DNA of 14,000 bases, taken from the NCBI GenBank assembly GCA_910577435.1, contig CAJTLV010000016.1, forward strand, positions 1-14,000, in the 5' to 3' direction. How positions within the stretch are numbered: the stretch's first letter is position 1; every line of letters begins with the position of its first letter. The translations under genes and the position numbers were made by a program. The notes under the pieces are model-generated. The model was not told the DNA's origin. It made no database searches and was given only the letters and a program-made list of their open reading frames with translations. The stretch is from an uncultured Christensenella sp. (GTDB lineage: Bacteria; Bacillota; Clostridia; Christensenellales; Pumilibacteraceae). This document shows, piece after piece, positions 1 to 7,304 of this stretch.

Positions 1-5
1 GCCAT
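1..5 (-). CDS. First codon of a probable transposase orfA, cut by the window edge
   Basis: On the minus strand an AGGAGG ribosome binding site (plus 16-21) lies 10 bases upstream of an ATG at 5-3, the last codon start before the edge. Only the start codon and two further bases are visible, so nothing of the protein can be read. The call rests on the site's place just inside an IS-like end. Confidence 0.3.
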
Positions 6-52
6 ATAAAATGCACCTCCTAAGTTTTGTCCAAACTTTGGGGTGCATTTCA
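1..52 (-). mobile_element. Terminal repeat of a probable IS3-type insertion sequence (element runs off the left edge)
   Basis: Read on the minus strand, this stretch starts with TG and AT-rich flank followed by GCACCCCAAAGTTTGGACA, then an AGGAGG site (plus 16-21), then ATG at 5-3. A TG end, a C/A-rich terminal repeat and a transposase start within about 50 bases of the tip are the layout expected of IS3/IS150-type elements. It begins 52 bases beyond the smpB stop, which suits an insertion in intergenic DNA. The body of the element and the second end are outside the window, so the family is inferred from terminal appearance only. A terminator for smpB is the main alternative, but there is no proper T tract. 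Confidence 0.45.
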
Positions 53-103
53 AAGTTAAGGTCTTTTTATATTATGCTTCCCGATCTGTGTATCGTCGCG
101 AAA

Positions 104-601
104 TCAATTTTTGTATCCGGCTATCTCGCGATCGGCAGTACGGCGCACATCGCGTTCTTTTATAACCTGCTTTTTTTCGTAATTCTTTTTTCCTTTTGCG
201 AGAGCTATCTTTACCTTGACGAACCTGCCCTTAAAGTACATCTTTACCGGAACTATCGTAAAACCCTGCTCGCGTGTCTTGCCGCTCAATCTGTCCAACT
301 GTGTTTTGTGCAGTAACAGCCGCCTGTCGCGGCGCGGATCGGGCGCAAAAGCTCCCACTTTGGCATACGGCGTTATCTGACAGTTTTTTAATTGGAGACT
401 TCCGTTCTCGAAGTGGCAAAAACTGTCGCGCAAAGATACGTCTCCCTTTTTCACAGACTTTACTTCCGAGCCTTCCAACGATATTCCCGCTTCGAATGTC
501 TCTACGAAAAAGTAGTCGAACGCCGCTTTCTTATTTACGGCGACGACTTTATTGGTCGGTGCGCTCGATTTTTTCGCTTTTCTTTCTGTCTTACTTTTCA
601 T
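104..601 (-). CDS. smpB: SsrA-binding protein SmpB
   Basis: SmpB binds tmRNA (ssrA RNA) and carries it to stalled ribosomes for trans-translation. The 165-residue product contains the family blocks in order: NKKAAFDYFFVETFEAGI near residue 23, GSEVKSVKKGDVSLRDS near 44, the RRLLLHKTQLDRL block near 92, and the basic tail GKKNYEKKQVIKERD near 136. Length is normal (about 150-160). An AAAGGA site overlaps the end of mnmE, 5 bases before the ATG; the genes are 9 bases apart, so they are probably co-transcribed. In Firmicutes smpB more often follows rnr and precedes ssrA; here it follows mnmE, and no tmRNA gene is seen in the 103 bases beyond its stop. Confidence 0.96.
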   Translation of the reverse strand: MKSKTERKAKKSSAPTNKVVAVNKKAAFDYFFVETFEAGISLEGSEVKSVKKGDVSLRDSFCHFENGSLQLKNCQITPYAKVGAFAPDPRRDRRLLLHKTQLDRLSGKTREQGFTIVPVKMYFKGRFVKVKIALAKGKKNYEKKQVIKERDVRRTADREIAGYKN

Positions 602-610
602 AACTATCCT

Positions 611-1942
611 TTATTTGCCTACGCAAAACCGTTCGAAAACCGCGTCGATGACCTTTTCATCCGCTTTTTCTCCATACAGTTCCAATATAGCGGAATACGC
701 TTCGTACAGCGCCGCCGCCACTATTTCCAATCCGCACGCCTTTTCGGATTCTGCTCTTGCCGCCCTGCACGCTTCCAAACATTTGATAGCGCACGCATAT
801 TGTCTGTGATTAGACAGTCCGCCGCACGATTTGGGACACATATCATACAGTTTACACTTCAATGCGGTAAGATTTACACCGTTTTTTGCGCTTATTTCGA
901 TAAAGCCGTCGTTTTGCGCTTTGCCGTAATCCTCGCTCACGTCGGCAATACCGTCGCATTTATTCTTGACGCGCACAACACGTTCGCATATCGACAAATC
1001 TATATCTGGGAACGTTCCGTCCGCTGTAACCAAAATCACGGCGTCTGCTTCTTCCACCGCCTTTGCGGCGCGTTCTACACCTATCTTTTCCACTGCGTCG
1101 TCTGTTTCCGTTATTCCTGCAGTGTCAATAACCGTAAATTTTTTATCTTTGAATACGTATCCGCCGTCTATAATATCACGCGTCGTGCCTGCTATCGGCG
1201 TTACTATCGCTCTCTCGGAATCTGTCAAAGCGTTCAAAAGCGTAGATTTTCCGACGTTCGGCTTGCCGATAATAACTATCTTAAATCCGTCGTTTATTAT
1301 TCTTCCGCCCACATATCCGTCTGTTTCCGCCTGTAAATCGGTTATTACTTCGTCAAGAACGCCGTAGACATCATTCAACAGTCGCTCGTCGATCTCATTT
1401 TCTTCCAGCTCGTCGCTGTAATGCAGAACTGCTTCTACGGTGCTGAGAGCTCGGTTTAGCGCGATTTCCGCATTTTTCAGCCTCTTAAACCCTCCGTCAT
1501 ACCTTTTGTTTCCGTATTCCAGCTGCTCCGCCGTCTGTGCTTCAATTATATCCGCCAGCGCCTCGCATTGCATCAAATCCAGTTTGCCGTTCAAAAACGC
1601 GCGTTTCGTAAACTCCCCGCGCTCGGCGATCCGCGCCCCGCCGCTCACCAACGCTTCTATAATTCCGTCGCATACCGTCATATTGCCGTGCGGAAACAGT
1701 TCTACCATTTCTTCTCCCGTATACGATTTGGGAGCTTTATATCCTATCGCCGTCAAATTCTCTCCGAACTTTGCCGTCTTAAAGTTGTTGTACCTAAGTT
1801 CTCCGTCTTTTAACGGTCGCGACAAAAACCGCTCGACCAGCTTTTTACAACCGTCTCCGCTGATTCTTATCGCTGCAAGCGCCGATCTTCCGTACGGCGT
1901 TGCAAGCGCTGTAATTATGTCTTTGTCTGTTGATTTGTTCAT
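611..1942 (-). CDS. mnmE: tRNA modification GTPase MnmE
   Basis: MnmE, with MnmG, installs the aminomethyl-type modification on wobble uridine 34 of certain tRNAs; it is a cytoplasmic GTPase. Visible blocks are the N-terminal tetrahydrofolate-binding region (ATPYGRSALAAIRISG; GEFTKRAFLNGKLDLMQ), an embedded G domain with P-loop GKPNVGKS, switch TPIAGTTRD, DTAG and NKCD, and the C-terminal FCVGK with the conserved cysteine. About 443 residues is usual. The open frame extends to an ATG at 1975, but the ATG at 1942 places ATPYG at the normal distance from the N terminus; neither start has a strong ribosome binding site. Its partner mnmG, normally adjacent, is not in this window. smpB follows 9 bases after the stop. 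Confidence 0.96.
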   Translation of the reverse strand: MNKSTDKDIITALATPYGRSALAAIRISGDGCKKLVERFLSRPLKDGELRYNNFKTAKFGENLTAIGYKAPKSYTGEEMVELFPHGNMTVCDGIIEALVSGGARIAERGEFTKRAFLNGKLDLMQCEALADIIEAQTAEQLEYGNKRYDGGFKRLKNAEIALNRALSTVEAVLHYSDELEENEIDERLLNDVYGVLDEVITDLQAETDGYVGGRIINDGFKIVIIGKPNVGKSTLLNALTDSERAIVTPIAGTTRDIIDGGYVFKDKKFTVIDTAGITETDDAVEKIGVERAAKAVEEADAVILVTADGTFPDIDLSICERVVRVKNKCDGIADVSEDYGKAQNDGFIEISAKNGVNLTALKCKLYDMCPKSCGGLSNHRQYACAIKCLEACRAARAESEKACGLEIVAAALYEAYSAILELYGEKADEKVIDAVFERFCVGK

Positions 1943-1975
1943 AAGTTTTACACCGTTGTTTACAAGTCGGAGCAT

Positions 1976-2219
1976 TTCTTTCCATTTTCGGAAATATCGT
2001 TTTTGTTTTTTATTTTCTTTTTATCGTTATTGTGCAATCATTTGCATAACTTCCTTCGATTTGCACATTCATAATTTTTCACGTTTTGTATTTTATTGTT
2101 GAAAAATTTTGTCGAAACCACATTATGTTGTGTGTTTTATGGTTTTGAACATTTTTACAGTGCTTATTATAGACTATTATTCTTAAAAATAAATATATAT
2201 AAACTCTATAAGAAAGCCG
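1976..2219. other. AT-rich spacer between rsmG and mnmE
   Basis: This stretch between rsmG and mnmE has no convincing open frame or ribosome binding site. It is very AT-rich and should hold the mnmE-smpB promoter: a weak minus-strand candidate is TTCAAA, 16 bases, CATAAT across plus 2145-2118 approximately. A spaced inverted repeat TGTGCAA (2031-2037) / TTGCACA (2061-2067) lies inside. No terminator with a clear stem and T tract was seen after rsmG, so read-through from the upstream operon is possible. Confidence 0.4.
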
Positions 2220-2873
2220 CTATTTTTTATAAATGAACAGTCGCCGTTTTATTTCCGTCTGCGGCAGTTCGTAATCGATGATCTCGGAAAGCGATACGCC
2301 GTATTTATCGAGAGTCGATTGCTTTGCGGGAGCGTCGTTTTGCGTTTTGTACATAATGATCTTTCCGTTTGCGGCGCATAGCGGAGCAAGAAAACCTAGA
2401 GTCTTGTTTACGTCGGCGACGGCACGGGCGCAGACGGTGTCGTAAGATCGGTGAAGTTTGACAAGGTCTTCCGACCGCGCATATTCGCCTTTGATGTTTT
2501 TTAAGTGCAGTTCCGAAACGGTTCTGTGAAGTAAAAGCAATTTTTTTCCTACGCTGTCTACACCTGTAAAGTTGTGATCGGTTACGATAGCGAGCGGTAT
2601 GCAGGGAAATCCGCCGCCGCAACCGACGTCGCAACACGTTCCTTCGAAGTGTTTGTAAGGGTAAATGCTGTCTAAGTAGTGTTTTATATAAATATCGTCG
2701 ATGGTTTTTATCGCAGAAATATTCATTACCGACATAACTTGAAGGTAAAGATCTGTCAGTTTGTCGAAGGTGTTTAGTAATTCTTCGTATTCGGAGAAGT
2801 CTGTTGAAAGAAAGTCGGTGAATATTTTGCGACACGACGAGTTGTTTATTTCGTTTTGCAGTTGTTCTGTCAT
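2220..2873 (-). CDS. rsmG: 16S rRNA (guanine-527-N7) methyltransferase RsmG
   Basis: RsmG (GidB) methylates N7 of G527 in 16S rRNA using S-adenosylmethionine. The product shows a Rossmann methyltransferase glycine loop CDVGCGGGFPCIPLAI (about residues 81-96 from the chosen start), the preceding KHYLDS motif, and the ARAVADV block typical of the family. Length of about 217 residues is normal. The frame opens at a TTG at 2891, but ATG 2873 gives a more usual N terminus; neither has a good ribosome binding site, so translation may be coupled to degV, which stops 29 bases upstream. It is the last gene of the minus-strand operon. In Bacillus it sits between mnmG and noc/parAB; here degV, a signal peptidase and a hydrolase-like gene separate it from parB. 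Confidence 0.95.
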   Translation of the reverse strand: MTEQLQNEINNSSCRKIFTDFLSTDFSEYEELLNTFDKLTDLYLQVMSVMNISAIKTIDDIYIKHYLDSIYPYKHFEGTCCDVGCGGGFPCIPLAIVTDHNFTGVDSVGKKLLLLHRTVSELHLKNIKGEYARSEDLVKLHRSYDTVCARAVADVNKTLGFLAPLCAANGKIIMYKTQNDAPAKQSTLDKYGVSLSEIIDYELPQTEIKRRLFIYKK

Positions 2874-2902
2874 CGATTTCAATGATCCCAAATAAAATTT
2901 TT

Positions 2903-3763
2903 TTAATTGTTGCCGTCGTTTATGTAAAGAATGCCGAGCGTGCTTTTTCCGCAGTGGCTGGTTATAGTCGAACCGGCAGTAGTTTCATTTATGTTTTCGG
3001 GAGCGAAGCCGAAATCTATCAACTTTTTCCTCACAGCGTCCACTACTTCGGGCGCCGCCGACGTATGAGTTATAAAAACGCGTGTCTTGTCGGGATTATC
3101 AAAGCGTTCGAACGTAAAATCGATGTATTTGAGTATATTTTTTGAGAAATTACCCATCAGCTTCTTTACAACGGTTATCTTACCGTCTATCAATTGTAGA
3201 ATGGGTTTTATGGAAAAGGCTTTGCCGAATATAGCGGCAAGTCCGCTGCATCTTCCGCCCTTGTACAGGAAGTCCAGAGTGTTTATCATAAACGACGCTT
3301 GAACGTTATGTTTGCGACTTTCTATTATTTCCGTTATGCTTTTTGCGTCGAGTCCCTCATCGCGAAGGTCGGCGGCGGCGAGAGCGAGCAAACCGGTGCC
3401 TGAGGAAAGCGATAAACCGTCGATGACGTAAACGCCGTTCAAGCGCTTGGATGCGGCGAGCGCATATTCGTATGTGGACGAAATTTTCGACGAAATAGCG
3501 ATATGGATTACTTCTTTGCCTTCATCGGTGAATGACTTAAAATAATCGTAAAAATCGTCTATCGAGCGCGCCGCTGTTTTCGGTAAGGCATTTTTCTTTT
3601 CGTAGTAGTCGAAAATCATTTCCGGCTTGATGTCGACGTCGTCTAAATACTGCATTTCGCCCAACATAACATACAGCGGAAATTCCCCGATGTCGTGTTT
3701 TGAAAACAGTCCGTTCAGATCTGAAGCGCTGTCCGTAGTGATTTTGATATTTTCTTTATCCAT
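2903..3763 (-). CDS. DegV family protein (fatty-acid-binding, FakB-like)
   Basis: DegV/FakB proteins bind a fatty acid and, where studied, present it to the kinase FakA for phosphorylation and phospholipid synthesis. The sequence has the N-terminal TDSASDL block, SSKISSTYE, the acyl-pocket block TLDFLYKGGRCSGLAAIFGK, FSIKPIL, and an HTSAAPEVV block. The usual C-terminal glycine/histidine stretch is altered here to GSTITSHCGKSTLGI. The frame opens at a GTG at 3772, but that codon lies in the AGGTGG site (3769-3774), which has ideal 5-base spacing to ATG 3763; the latter start gives 286 residues, normal for the family. It is third in its operon, 20 bases after signal peptidase. No fakA is in view, and DegV paralogues are common, so no gene symbol is given. 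Confidence 0.92.
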   Translation of the reverse strand: MDKENIKITTDSASDLNGLFSKHDIGEFPLYVMLGEMQYLDDVDIKPEMIFDYYEKKNALPKTAARSIDDFYDYFKSFTDEGKEVIHIAISSKISSTYEYALAASKRLNGVYVIDGLSLSSGTGLLALAAADLRDEGLDAKSITEIIESRKHNVQASFMINTLDFLYKGGRCSGLAAIFGKAFSIKPILQLIDGKITVVKKLMGNFSKNILKYIDFTFERFDNPDKTRVFITHTSAAPEVVDAVRKKLIDFGFAPENINETTAGSTITSHCGKSTLGILYINDGNN

Positions 3764-3783
3764 AGTTGCCACCTTTCGTGCCG

Positions 3784-4479
3784 TTATTTATATAAAAAAG
3801 AAAGAATTTTATTAGCCGTACTGTTTTGTTCTATTATTTTTATTACTTTTCCGAGTATGTCCGATCGCGGCGATGTGCCGTATACCCGCGAATCGCTCGA
3901 ATTGTTTCGGTTGTCGCCGAGATAGAAAAATTCGCCCTTAGGAACAGTCAAAGCATTATTGAGAATGTAATTGCGCATTTCGGCGTCGGCCGGATCGTCC
4001 GAATATATATCGATAGACGATATTTCCGCTATATAATTGATGATTCTGACTTTTTCGTAATATCCGCCGGACAACATACGCTCTTTTATATACGGTTCGT
4101 CGACGGGTACAAAAAGAGCTTCGTCCGATTTGCACATATAAAGATCGACATATCTGCCGTCTTTCGATCGCATAAACAGAACTCTGTCGCCGCCGAGTGC
4201 GATTACGCGCTTTATCAGCGGCTCTTTGTGATTGGGAATGTTTCCTACTGTAACTATTTGACCTCGTTTCAAAGAATAACCGGCACGTTGCAATATGACG
4301 AACTGCTCGTTTTGCAGAGTGTTTTGCATACTTTCACCGTCGACGATATTGTGCGTGAAAAACAACGATATCATCAGCAAACAGGCAAAAAATATTATAA
4401 TAATATAAAAAATTACGGTTGTGGTTTTGTCTTTTTTCGCTAGCAGAGCTTCGCCTGTGCTGATTTCGGTCTCGGACAT
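3784..4479 (-). CDS. lepB: Type I signal peptidase
   Basis: This membrane serine protease removes signal peptides from exported proteins. The 231-residue product has a cytoplasmic N terminus, one membrane helix (about residues 20-42), and the S26 boxes: VDGESM with catalytic Ser50, RGQIV, IKRVIALGGD with general-base Lys90, and GDNRNNSSDSR near the C terminus. The Ser/Lys dyad is intact, so it should be active. The insert between Lys90 and box E is long, as in Gram-positive SipS/T types with extended outer domains. Its ATG falls one base after the stop of the hydrolase-like gene, indicating translational coupling; a GTGGG stretch upstream can serve as ribosome binding site. The symbol could equally be sip. 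Confidence 0.94.
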   Translation of the reverse strand: MSETEISTGEALLAKKDKTTTVIFYIIIIFFACLLMISLFFTHNIVDGESMQNTLQNEQFVILQRAGYSLKRGQIVTVGNIPNHKEPLIKRVIALGGDRVLFMRSKDGRYVDLYMCKSDEALFVPVDEPYIKERMLSGGYYEKVRIINYIAEISSIDIYSDDPADAEMRNYILNNALTVPKGEFFYLGDNRNNSSDSRVYGTSPRSDILGKVIKIIEQNSTANKILSFLYK

Positions 4480-4480
4480 A

Positions 4481-6049
4481 TTACACCCACAAAATCGAAC
4501 TCAATAAAAACTCGCTGTCCGAATCGAACGCCATCATAACGACGTTGTTCCATCCTAATAACTGACCGCCCGAATTTTTGAAGTCGGTATTAGATAACGT
4601 AAACTTGTGCCAATCTTCGGAATTATTTATTTTTACAGAGCAGTGGTATAGCGCTGACCCGTCGCTGACGGTTATATTTATCGTTTGCGGTTTGCCGCTG
4701 GCGATAATTTGAAGAAGAACTTCGCCGTCCGCTCTGTACAAAAGATCGCCGGGTTTGAACGTCGCAAGCGAGTACGTATCGCTGTAAACGCCTTCTATAC
4801 CATAAAGTCCAGTCTTTGTCGAAACATTGCCTCCGCTCGGCGAAGTCCACACATCGCAACCCATACTTCCGTCGTAAATAAGACGGCGCTTGATCGTTTG
4901 GTGCGGCGTAATGCCGAGTTGTTTGGGAATGATCGAAACGAGTAACGATGACGAAACATCGCCGTTTTCGTCGTACACGTTTACAAATCCGTTAACACGC
5001 TTGTCGCTTTGCAAAACGTCTGCGCGTGCCAAAAATGCCTTTCCTCCCAGACTTACAAGCGGGATGTTCGTCCAATTTCGGTATTCGGGCTTTTCTATGC
5101 AGAAAGCAGTGAAAAACCGAATGTCCGTAAAAGACGGCGCGTCCTCCCCGTTATCGTCCGCAGAAATATCAAAATATAAATTGTTTTCGGAATTTACGGC
5201 TTTTACCTTAGGCAAAGAGCGCTTCTTTGCGCCGCCGACGAAAAATCTGTCTATCTGGGGAAATACGACTTTTATTCCGCCGGAAAACGCGCGTTCGACT
5301 ATTCTGAACGTTTTAAGCGCCGCCGTGTAGGAAGCGAGTGTCGCCATCGAATCGAGCGAACCGTCCTCGTCGTTGGAAGCGACGGCTATAAACATCGGCA
5401 CCGTGCTGATGGACGCGTAAGCGGCGTTATCCATAGACGCGCGGTAATTAAGCATATTATCGTTAGTGCCGTGAATATCGGGAAGAACGTTCAACAGTGT
5501 CGCACACGCCGTCAAACCCTCGTTGAATATACTCAACTTATATACGGTACAGCCGCCCAAACCCCGACCGACGGCATACATAGTTTGTCGGTATCTTCTT
5601 CGCAACAGCATTATTGCTCTGCGTGCAATACACGTCCAAACGTACCACGGGCTATTCCCCGCTTCGTCGGATGCCGTGAACGTTGTCATACCGCGACAGT
5701 TGCATAGAGAGAGTGATTTGGGATAAAGAGTATATCGCGGGTTGCGGTCGTCCTCTCCGAGATAGTCGAGCGTTGCAACAGTATAACCGAGCGCGTAAAA
5801 ACTTTGCGCCGTGTCATCGTCCGTAGAACCGTTTTTATCGGGCAAATACAAAATAACGCCCTTGTCACCCGTGTTTTCGAGAATCTTCATATAGGCGCGA
5901 ACTCGGCCGTCCGTCGTAGACAGACCGTCGAAATACAGTTCCTTAACCGCTGATCCACTTTCCGTTTTTGCCGATAATTCCGAAACGTTAAGCGGTAAAG
6001 CCGTTACGTCAAAGTCTTTCCAAAGACTGCTTGGGCTGGTGACTTCCAA
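4481..6049 (-). CDS. Alpha/beta-hydrolase-like protein lacking the nucleophile serine
   Basis: The N-terminal half reads as an alpha/beta-hydrolase fold: strand GVILYLPDKNGS, helix, strand GYTVATLDYLGEDD, a helix with ARRAIMLLRRR, then the elbow position YAVGRGLGG, and a later strand VPMFIAVASND. At the elbow the pattern G-x-S-x-G reads G-R-G-L-G, so glycine replaces serine (residue 163 from the chosen start), and no clear catalytic histidine is seen. The C-terminal third is beta-rich and may be a binding domain. No signal peptide is obvious. An open frame reaches a TTG at 6106, but that codon is part of the -35 box; the TTG at 6049 has GAGGG six bases upstream and lies about 22 bases after the predicted transcription start, giving 522 residues. 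It leads the operon with lepB. Function unknown. Confidence 0.75.
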   Translation of the reverse strand: MEVTSPSSLWKDFDVTALPLNVSELSAKTESGSAVKELYFDGLSTTDGRVRAYMKILENTGDKGVILYLPDKNGSTDDDTAQSFYALGYTVATLDYLGEDDRNPRYTLYPKSLSLCNCRGMTTFTASDEAGNSPWYVWTCIARRAIMLLRRRYRQTMYAVGRGLGGCTVYKLSIFNEGLTACATLLNVLPDIHGTNDNMLNYRASMDNAAYASISTVPMFIAVASNDEDGSLDSMATLASYTAALKTFRIVERAFSGGIKVVFPQIDRFFVGGAKKRSLPKVKAVNSENNLYFDISADDNGEDAPSFTDIRFFTAFCIEKPEYRNWTNIPLVSLGGKAFLARADVLQSDKRVNGFVNVYDENGDVSSSLLVSIIPKQLGITPHQTIKRRLIYDGSMGCDVWTSPSGGNVSTKTGLYGIEGVYSDTYSLATFKPGDLLYRADGEVLLQIIASGKPQTINITVSDGSALYHCSVKINNSEDWHKFTLSNTDFKNSGGQLLGWNNVVMMAFDSDSEFLLSSILWV

Positions 6050-6060
6050 TTTCGACCCTC
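6047..6060 (-). promoter_or_regulatory. Ribosome binding site that fixes the TTG start of the hydrolase-like gene
   Basis: GAGGG (plus 6060-6056) stands six bases before TTG at 6049. It is the only plausible site downstream of the promoter's predicted start point, so it excludes the upstream TTG at 6106. Confidence 0.7.
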
Positions 6061-6077
6061 GAAAAAAGATTTTGCCT

Positions 6078-6106
6078 ATTATAAATCTTTTCGACCTTTT
6101 TGTCAA
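6078..6106 (-). promoter_or_regulatory. Consensus promoter for the hydrolase-like/lepB/degV/rsmG operon
   Basis: On the minus strand TTGACA occupies plus 6106-6101 and TATAAT plus 6083-6078, separated by exactly 17 bases: a perfect vegetative sigma-factor promoter. Transcription would begin near 6071, leaving a leader of about 22 bases before the TTG start at 6049. Confidence 0.88.
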
Positions 6107-6247
6107 GTGTTATTTCCGTAGGCGCTGTTGTCAAAACGTCATATTTCCCGCCTAAATTATTACATTTTTCAATTCCCGACAAATATCGGCGATTCACGAC
6201 CGATGGACGGGATCGTATTGTGCGCTTTCATAAATCGTCGTATACAC

Positions 6248-6276
6248 TTGACAAATTCGGCGAGCGTAGGTATAAT
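6248..6276 (+). promoter_or_regulatory. Consensus promoter of parB
   Basis: TTGACA at 6248-6253 and TATAAT at 6271-6276 are 17 bases apart. Transcription should start near 6283; AGGAG at 6291-6295 is five bases before the parB ATG. It is divergent from the equally perfect minus-strand promoter about 140 bases to the left. The rest of the 6107-6247 spacer shows nothing else recognisable. Confidence 0.9.
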
Positions 6277-6300
6277 GTATAAAAAAGTTTAGGAGCATTT

Positions 6301-7182
6301 ATGTCACCCGTAAGAAAAAGCGGTCTGGGCAGAGGACTCGGCGCTCTGCTCAGCGACATCGAGGAAGAATCGATAATAAACAACAACGAAGCGACGAGCG
6401 AAATGCTCATTGCAAACATAGACCCCAATATCGATCAGCCGCGCAAGGAATTCGAGCCGTCTGCACTCGAAGCGCTGTCGCACAGCATTAAATTACACGG
6501 CGTAATTTCCCCCCTTATAGTTACGCCAAAAGCCGACGGAAGATACCTCATTATCGCCGGCGAACGTCGTTACCGCGCGGCAAAACAAGCGGGGCTTATT
6601 TCCGTGCCTGTGTGTATACGCGAATGCACGCCCGCGCAGATCGACGAGCTGGCGTTGATAGAAAATATTCAGCGCGAGGACTTAAACCCCATCGAAATAG
6701 CTTTCGGCATTAAAAAACTGATAGACGATCACGGGTATACGCAAGATCAGGTCGCCACACGTCTCGGAAAAGGCCGCTCGACCGTGACCAATTTTCTCCG
6801 TCTTTTGGAGCTGTCGTCGCCCGTGCAAGAACTCGTCGCAAAAGGCAGACTGTCGGCGGGACACGCGCGTTGCTTGGTAGTCGTTACCGACGTCGCACTG
6901 CAAACCGAACTTGCCGAGAAAGGTTGCGACAACAAGGTGAGCGTTCGCGACTTCGAAAAGTTGGTCAAAAATGCGCTGTCGCCCAAAAAAGTTGCTCCGC
7001 CCGTACAGCAAAGTTTGGAGCTGAGAGATATGGTCACAAGAATGCAGAGAACATTCGGCACTAAGGTTTCGGTGCTCGGCAGTGATAAAAAAGGACGGAT
7101 ATTTATAGATTATTATACGCCGGACGATTTGGGACGGATAGAAAGTATGTTGTCCTATCTCGAAGAACACTATAAAGCATAA
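6301..7182 (+). CDS. parB: Chromosome partitioning protein ParB (Spo0J-like CTPase)
   Basis: ParB loads at parS, spreads along DNA as a CTP-dependent clamp and recruits SMC and ParA for chromosome segregation. The 293-residue protein has the N-terminal GLGRGLGALL motif (residues 8-17) that stimulates ParA, an NTPase/CTP domain with GERRYRA (87-93) and ENIQREDLNPIE (121-132), a helix-turn-helix around 146-169 (YTQDQVATRLGKGRSTVTNF), and a C-terminal dimerisation region (about 238-293). Start ATG 6301 has AGGAG at five bases. parA, almost always directly upstream, is absent; the ParA-contact motif is kept, so a ParA is expected elsewhere. Three parS sites follow within 140 bases. The gene is monocistronic by its own promoter and terminator. 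Confidence 0.97.
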   Translation: MSPVRKSGLGRGLGALLSDIEEESIINNNEATSEMLIANIDPNIDQPRKEFEPSALEALSHSIKLHGVISPLIVTPKADGRYLIIAGERRYRAAKQAGLISVPVCIRECTPAQIDELALIENIQREDLNPIEIAFGIKKLIDDHGYTQDQVATRLGKGRSTVTNFLRLLELSSPVQELVAKGRLSAGHARCLVVVTDVALQTELAEKGCDNKVSVRDFEKLVKNALSPKKVAPPVQQSLELRDMVTRMQRTFGTKVSVLGSDKKGRIFIDYYTPDDLGRIESMLSYLEEHYKA

Positions 7183-7188
7183 CGCACG

Positions 7189-7219
7189 AAAAAAACGCGC
7201 TCCGAAAGGGGCGCGTTTT
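7189..7219. terminator. Bidirectional intrinsic terminator between parB and the ferritin-like gene
   Basis: Twelve paired bases (7192-7203 with 7208-7219, one G-T pair) close a GAAA tetraloop. On the minus strand the stem is followed by a run of seven T (plus A run 7189-7195), and on the plus strand by TTTT then GATTTT. It can therefore stop parB and also the facing gene that ends at 7327. Confidence 0.88.
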
Positions 7220-7230
7220 GATTTTGACTA

Positions 7231-7246
7231 TGTTCCACGTGAAACA
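7231..7246. promoter_or_regulatory. parS site 1
   Basis: TGTTCCACGTGAAACA agrees with the Bacillus-type parS consensus TGTTNCACGTGAAACA at every position. It lies 49 bases after the parB stop. Confidence 0.95.
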
Positions 7247-7268
7247 ATTTGCGTGTGTGCCGTCTGAA

Positions 7269-7284
7269 TGTTCCACGTGAAACA
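7269..7284. promoter_or_regulatory. parS site 2
   Basis: A second copy identical to site 1 (TGTTCCACGTGAAACA), with starts 38 bases apart. Confidence 0.95.
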
Positions 7285-7304
7285 TTACCCGACACGACGG
7301 ATTT

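Noticed and set aside
1..103. tmRNA gene next to smpB
   Set aside because: Neither the tRNA-like ends nor a tag-peptide frame is visible in these bases on either strand.
392..1336. Open frame of 314 codons on the plus strand
   Set aside because: It lies opposite smpB and mnmE, which have clear conserved motifs on the minus strand; composition is unlike a real protein.
2075..2095. TTTCACGT resembling half of a parS site
   Set aside because: The other half does not match; the three true parS sites are full-length.
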